Positions 38,561-42,890 of a stretch of DNA of 42,890 nucleotides are shown here, in pieces. The position numbers and the translations under genes were made by a program. The stretch is from contig MU657303.1 of the NCBI GenBank assembly GCA_026770575.1, positions 8,408 to 51,297 on the forward strand, in the 5' to 3' direction. Each line of letters starts with the position of its first letter. Position 1 is the first letter of the stretch. The DNA is from Pelagophyceae sp. CCMP2097 (taxonomy: Eukaryota; Sar; Pelagophyceae). Under the pieces are notes generated by a model. The model was not told the DNA's origin. It worked only from the letters and a program-made list of their open reading frames with translations, and searched no databases.

Positions 38561-38756
38561 GCGCGTTCGCGGCGGCCGACTCCCTCGGGGACCGACCGAG
38601 TACCCTCGCAGCAACGCCGGAGCACCCTCGTCGCAATCTCACGGCCGGCGGCGCGCTTGGCGCGTGTGGAGACGGCCGAGTCGCCGGGTGGGTTGCACGG
38701 CATAGAGACGACGGTAGAGAGACGAGGACAAGTATTACTTGATATCGCGGGGTGGC

Positions 38757-39379
38757 TCACTCCGCCGCGGCGTCGGCAGCGGGCGCAGCAGGCGCCTCGG
38801 CGGCGGCGCCCTCGGCGGGCGCCTTGGCCTTGGCCTTGGCCTTGACCTTGGGGGCCTCGACCTCGAAGAGCTCGTCCATCTACAAAGGAGAGGCGCGTGA
38901 GAGGAGGCGCGCAATGGCGCACGTTTCAGGCGCGTGTGAGAAAAGTTCGAGGCGCGAGCGCATTTAAAAGGACGCGTGCGAGCCTCGCGTTGCCACGCGG
39001 CGAAACCAGGACGGGATTTCCTTCGCGCCCGCCTGCGCGCCGGCCGGCGCGCCCTCTCTCTGGTCCCCTTGCGTGCCCCGCCCCGTCGTCCTCTCCACGA
39101 GGGGCGAGGGACGCGGTCTCGCACGGCGTAATTGTTGGCGTTGATGCCCTGGTAGTTGACCTTATCGAACCGGACCGTGACCGGGTAGCGCACGGCGCTC
39201 TTATCGACCGACGCGACGGTTCCGCACTCGTTCGCCCAGAACGACTCCGGTCTCAGGATCCGGACCACGGAGCCCTTCTCCACCGCGAGCGGCGCCAGGC
39301 GCTGCACGGAGCCCGCGGGCGCGAACGCCGCCGCGAGGCCCACCACCAGCGCGAGCACGAGTCGAACTTGAAGCGCCAT
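38757..39379 (-). CDS. psaE: photosystem I reaction centre subunit IV (PsaE), nuclear, plastid-targeted
   Basis: Exon 1 is 39379-39125 and exon 2 is 38879-38757. The 245-bp intron begins GTGCGA and ends TTGTAG, in phase 0, giving 125 aa. The core (residues 35-90) has the PsaE signature: [20 protein letters not shown], then [20 protein letters not shown] and MDELFEVE, forming the small SH3-like stromal subunit that docks ferredoxin and supports cyclic electron flow. Residues 1-21 are a hydrophobic signal peptide followed by AAFAPAGS, the motif with Phe at the cleavage site typical of ochrophyte plastid targeting through four membranes. The C-terminus carries an extra Lys/Ala/Pro tail ([14 protein letters not shown]). 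The copy looks fully intact. An inverted-repeat element ends 73 bp upstream of the start codon. Confidence 0.94.
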
Positions 39380-39451
39380 TCTCTCACGATCTACAAGGCC
39401 GTTGTCAGGGATCTGAGAGCCGTTGAGCTTTGAAAGAAAAAAGTAGGGGAA

Positions 39452-40254
39452 TGGCTTACGCGACGCGTGTCGTGGAAGAGCAGGGCGTGGACGAGCAATG
39501 ACAATGAGTCCACCGGAGCTGAAGCAGATTTCCGTCTGAAAAGGGGACGCCGCGCATACATGGCGGAAGGAGGAAGTCGGACGAGGGCGCGGTCCTAAGA
39601 CACAAAGGATTCCACGCCACTCTCGAGGCTCGTTGGCATTGCGCGTCGGCCTAGACTCTCGAAGGACACCGAAAATGAATTCAAATAATTATGGGGGATA
39701 TTCAAATCCCTAAAGAGCGACTGCGGCCTAAAGAGCGACCGCGGACCGTCACGACGGCGGCCTCAAACCTGCCGGACGAACTCTGGGGACCAAGCAGTGA
39801 CCGCTGACCGTCGAGCCGGCGTTCGTTCGTTGGTTCCATCTTGATGGACCCAGCGGCGACCCCTGCTCGTCGCGTCGGTGGCCCATGCCCGTTGGGTCCA
39901 AACTGTTGGACCCAGCGGCAGTCGCCGACCGGCGTGTCGGCGGCAAGGTGAGATAACCACTCCCAAGAGGCAGCCGAGACTGCAATCAAGGAGCGGACAC
40001 ACGGGGGTGAGAAAACCACTTGATCCAAGGCAGCCGAGACTGAACATCAAAGAGCGGCTATTGACATGAAATAAAGGATAATAAGAGAGGTGAGGGAGAG
40101 GGAGAGGGTGAGGGTGAGAGCGAGGGTGAGGATTAGGGTTAGGGTTAGCTCAGATTGCCCAAGGCTCTCTGAAACATCATCGGATACTCTGGTGGACTCA
40201 TTGTCACTGCTCGTCTACGCCCTGCTCTTCCACGACACGCGCCGCGTAAGCCAT
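39452..40254. mobile_element. 803-bp inverted-repeat element upstream of psaE
   Basis: ATGGCTTACGCGACGCGTGT at 39452 and on to about 39516 (with CGTGGAAGAGCAGGGCGT and ACAATGAGTCCACC) is repeated in reverse complement at 40188-40254 with few mismatches, giving 65-bp terminal repeats. The interior is non-coding, with CAGCGGC-type repeats (39720-39950), a G-rich tract and two telomere-like TTAGGG units. A truncated relative is at 25262-25545. No clear target duplication is visible. Confidence 0.85.
40086..40149. repeat. G-rich tract ending in TTAGGG repeats
   Basis: GAGGGAGAGGGAGAGGGTGA and related units lead into GATTAGGGTTAGGGTTAG (about 40131-40149). Two to three telomere-type units inside a mobile element; probably drift of the G-rich tract or capture of telomeric DNA. 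Confidence 0.85.
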
Positions 40255-40265
40255 CCTCCTGACTC

Positions 40266-40369
40266 GTCCTGGCTTTGGATTGGTCGAACAAATAAAGCTG
40301 AAAACACATCAAATGGGTGGCTCATAAAAATTGCTCAGCAACATGAAACAGTCAAAGTTTGAGCCGCGG
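40266..40369. repeat. dispersed repeat R3, copy 2
   Basis: Same orientation as 22643-22749; see there. It directly follows the inverted-repeat element. Confidence 0.85.
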
Positions 40370-40849
40370 ATTGCCTTGCAGAATCATTTAGCGAATTAAA
40401 ACCTCGCTCCGTCGTGACCGAAGCGGCGCTCGTGGCGTCCCAGGCCGTGCCTCGAGGACTCTTCTCCACCGCTTGTCGGGGACTCCCCTGCGGGCCGGTT
40501 AATCGGTCGTGGTCACCCCGACGCGCTATGCAAAGGGGCGGGGCACGATGGGTGTTGTTGTTGCTATTGCCAGAGGGACCGCTCGCCCGAGGCAGTTTCG
40601 TGATCAGCGTTGCGGACGCCCCTGGAAGAGAGAGCGCGTGGCAAGTGGGTGGTCCCCTTCCGCCGAAGGAGGATGGGGGCGAGCCCGACACAGTGTAGTT
40701 GGTACGGGGGTCAGGGATCTCTGGACCTTGTGTGTCCCCCTCCACCGAGGGGGAGCCTTCCGAGACCGGGTGGATTCCGCCAGGTAAGGAGGCCTCCTGC
40801 AACTGCCTTCGGGGGCGGGTGCAGGCCGTGCGCGGGGAGCTATAGGTGG
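40370..40849. other. GC-rich, ambiguous frames
   Basis: Both strands are open (minus 40862-40335, plus 40414-40698 and 40610-40945). No domain is recognised. Confidence 0.3.
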
Positions 40850-41280
40850 CACTGTAAATCAATTTGTAAAAACTGTATTTGCTTTAACATGTTATTACAT
40901 GAAATTACACGACCCCCAAAATTTGGCTTTGTATTACGCTTGTAAATACCGCCGTTATCGTTGGAACTCAGCGTCTCGGCTATAGTTAATATATTACGGT
41001 AAATTTCAACAACGCTCCGTAACTTTCCGTAACTTACCGAAACGCTGGAAATCAACGATTTTATAGGCTGTTCTGCGCTCCACGTGTCGCGCGGGCCACC
41101 GCGGTGCTAGGACAACAGTGCACGATGCTGCTCGACCGTTTTTTTTCAAGAAGCCATAGACATCCGTAGAACAACGCCGGCGATGTCGCCGACCGCGCCG
41201 GCGGAGCGGAGCCCGAGGTGGCCGTCGACAACGAAGACAACTTCATCCCAGACGACAACCAGCAACGCCAAACCCACTTT
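40850..41280. repeat. dispersed repeat R1, uninterrupted copy
   Basis: Reverse-complement match to 25839-25940 plus 26498-26826. It preserves the empty site of the 555-bp MITE at about 41160. It contains palindromic ACGGTAA motifs (40990-41040). Confidence 0.85.
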
Positions 41281-41284
41281 TTCT

Positions 41285-41409
41285 CGCGGCATCCCGCCGT
41301 TGCTTGCGGAGATTCCATTTCCGCCGAGGGAATTCTAACCCTTGCCTTTTCCGAGGGAACTCTAACCCTCTCAGATTCCTAACACAGTTCTAACTCTGAC
41401 TGTGGGCAC
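41285..41409 (+). repeat. LTR-like 5' region of the plus-strand retroelement
   Basis: Matches 31645-31520 in reverse complement. 41301-41408 begins TGCTTGCGGAG and ends GACTGTGGGCA (TG...CA). CTACGGGTTAATGGGCCC directly follows and could hold a primer-binding site, though I do not recognise the tRNA. The shared match begins at 41285, 16 bp before the TG. Confidence 0.65.
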
Positions 41410-41472
41410 TACGGGTTAATGGGCCCTTAGCTACGCGCTCATCCACGACAAGCGCTTCGACTCTCGGCTTCC

Positions 41473-42738
41473 ATGCCGCTCCGCTCCGCGTCTCGCGGGA
41501 CCCCTCCCGATCCGCCTCTACTTGCGGTGGCACAAGAGGAGATGGAGGACCAGCTCGGCGCCGAAATCTTGGAGCAGGTGCAGGACAACGCCGCCCCTGG
41601 CGACGAGATTCGCCTGCAGCAGCGCGCCACCGAGCTCCGCGACGGCAACCGCGAACTCGCGGCCCAGCGCGGCGAGCTCGCGGCCTCCCTCCTCCGCCAC
41701 CGGGAGGAGTTTGACGCCGCATTCGCAGCGCGTGCCGAGTTCGACGCCGCCCCGCCCCCGCCTCCGCCTACCGAGGCCCCTAGAGCGCCCGCGGCGCCCC
41801 CCAACCTTTCGACTAAGGACTCGACGTCCCCTCCGGTGTCTTCCACGACACCCGGCTCTACGGCGTCCACGCCCCCGACTACCACCGACATGAACAAGGC
41901 CCTTGACTACAAGCTGATCCAGACCGGCACCGTCCAGTTCAAGCTCGGCCTCACCGGCGATCCGCACGGCGACCGGAATCGTTTCCTGTCGATGTTCCGC
42001 TTCCTGGCGAACTACGACCCCCGGCTCCACGGCTTGTCCGCAGAAAAGTTCGACGTCACCGCCATCCGCGCCGATCCGCTCATCGACAACTTCATGGCCA
42101 TCGTCTTGACTCTCATGGTCGACGGCACGGAGGCAAGCACCGTGGTCGACGTCTGCGGCACCGGCAAAGGGGCTGACATGGCGCAGGCCATATACGACTC
42201 GTACGTCAAGACTGCTAAAGGCGTCGACGTCAGCAGCGCTTTCCTGCGCATCAACGGACTCTCGTTGGAGGCCTGGAGCGGCGACCTCCGCAAATTCCTC
42301 TCTGAGGTCAAGGAAGCGTTCAAGGCCTACGAATTGGAATCCGACTCTAAGATGCCCGAAGTCCTCAAGACGCCTTTCTTCCGCCGCGACATTGACGTGA
42401 CCGCGCTCGCCGGGGTGCTGAGCGAATGGGTGCGCAAAGACGCCCAGTACGACGAGATGATCGTCCAGCTCCTCAACATGCGCACGTCTACCCCAACCGC
42501 AAACGCAACCGTTTTCCTAGCCGCTTCGGCAACCCTGGCCAAGGACGCGGCTACGCTCCACGCCAAGCCCGCGCCGAACACGCCACACTGCTTGACGCCC
42601 AAGGACGACGATGCCTTTCGGAAGTACTACACGGGCGCATGCGACTTTTGCAACATTTCGGGCCACTGCGCCGCGGAATGCTTTAAGGCGCTCAAGCACG
42701 ATTGGCACTCGGGCATGCCGCACCCTATCGCGCTGTAG
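41473..42738 (+). CDS. retrotransposon gag, plus-strand copy
   Basis: A 421-codon frame from ATG 41473, nearly identical to the minus-strand copy at 31457-29880. It carries the same N-terminal acidic coil, Pro/Ala linker and conserved helical core (LTGDPHGDRNRFLSMFRFLA), and an intact CCHC zinc knuckle CDFCNISGHCAAEC (C-x2-C-x4-H-x4-C). It ends in a TAG at 42736-42738, where the other copy reads on into a Gly/Arg/Asn-rich tail. Bases after the stop (to 42890) still match that tail, so the stop is a secondary mutation or a translational control point. The window ends before protease or polymerase. Confidence 0.85.
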   Translation: MPLRSASRGTPPDPPLLAVAQEEMEDQLGAEILEQVQDNAAPGDEIRLQQRATELRDGNRELAAQRGELAASLLRHREEFDAAFAARAEFDAAPPPPPPTEAPRAPAAPPNLSTKDSTSPPVSSTTPGSTASTPPTTTDMNKALDYKLIQTGTVQFKLGLTGDPHGDRNRFLSMFRFLANYDPRLHGLSAEKFDVTAIRADPLIDNFMAIVLTLMVDGTEASTVVDVCGTGKGADMAQAIYDSYVKTAKGVDVSSAFLRINGLSLEAWSGDLRKFLSEVKEAFKAYELESDSKMPEVLKTPFFRRDIDVTALAGVLSEWVRKDAQYDEMIVQLLNMRTSTPTANATVFLAASATLAKDAATLHAKPAPNTPHCLTPKDDDAFRKYYTGACDFCNISGHCAAECFKALKHDWHSGMPHPIAL

Positions 42739-42890
42739 CCCACCGACGACCGCGACGGCCGCGGCGCCGACGGTTACGACCGCAACGGGCGCGGCGGCAA
42801 CGGCTCGCGCAGCGGCAACGACCGCGCACCGCGCAACGCGCCCTACGGCGCCAACGGCTCCGACTGCAGCGCGCGCGGCGCCTACGAGCG
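42739..42890 (+). pseudogene. gag tail after the stop, cut by the window edge
   Basis: In frame with gag, the DNA reads GRGADGYDRNGRGGNGSRSG and NDRAPRNAPYGANGSD, matching the RGG-like tail of the other copy. The continuation lies beyond the window. Confidence 0.7.

Noticed and set aside
40131..40149. True telomere or chromosome end
   Set aside because: Only two to three TTAGGG units, inside a mobile element, with sequence continuing on both sides.

Overview
The window looks like nuclear DNA of a photosynthetic stramenopile (ochrophyte alga). It is GC-rich on both flanks, has short GT-AG introns, and carries a nuclear photosystem I psaE gene whose N-terminus is a signal peptide ending in an AFAP-type plastid-targeting motif. 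A roughly 17 kb AT-rich island in the middle is of quite different composition. The naming of a lineage beyond ochrophyte (a pelagophyte would fit) is inference.

Layout. 1-3780: GC-rich host DNA with one well-supported six-exon gene on the minus strand (1104-3780) for an unknown coiled-coil, multi-pass membrane protein. 3780-4710: an edge zone with three tRNA 3'-half-like pieces, a hairpin and a mariner-type MITE. 4711-21468: an AT-rich element bounded by 31-bp inverted repeats, read here as a decayed, integrated Polinton-like virus (PLV). Its left arm (plus strand) has two small ORFs and a broken polymerase-helicase gene. Its centre (minus strand) has a broken A32-type packaging ATPase and a broken double-jelly-roll-like major capsid protein. 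Its right arm has one or two decayed fibre genes with collagen-like and YPNF repeats (minus), and a broken class 3 lipase (plus). Almost every large gene has stops, frameshifts or a lost catalytic residue, and non-autonomous elements have inserted inside it.

21470-27000: mixed host repeats, a second fragment of the viral right end (about 23865-24350), a tRNA-like sequence, and a 555-bp MITE whose empty site is present elsewhere in the window. 27000-37150: repeat-dominated GC-rich DNA with five or more minisatellites, fragments of retroelement RNase H-like sequence, an inverted Copia-like gag-protease copy (29541-31645), a 945-bp-spaced duplication, and a fragment of a GT92-like glycosyltransferase. 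37150-39380: a decayed CCCH zinc-finger gene and intact psaE (both minus). 39450-40254: an 803-bp inverted-repeat element directly upstream of psaE. 40850-42890: a dispersed repeat followed by a second Copia-like element running off the window.

How it fits together: two host genes (the membrane protein and psaE) are the only clearly intact cellular genes. The rest is a graveyard of mobile DNA in layers: PLV integrated first, then MITEs and foldbacks entered it and its flanks, with retrotransposons and minisatellites filling the right side. The viral gene set (polymerase-helicase, packaging ATPase, capsid, fibres, lipase) is what is expected for replication, packaging, virion building and host attachment or entry, but none of it appears functional now.
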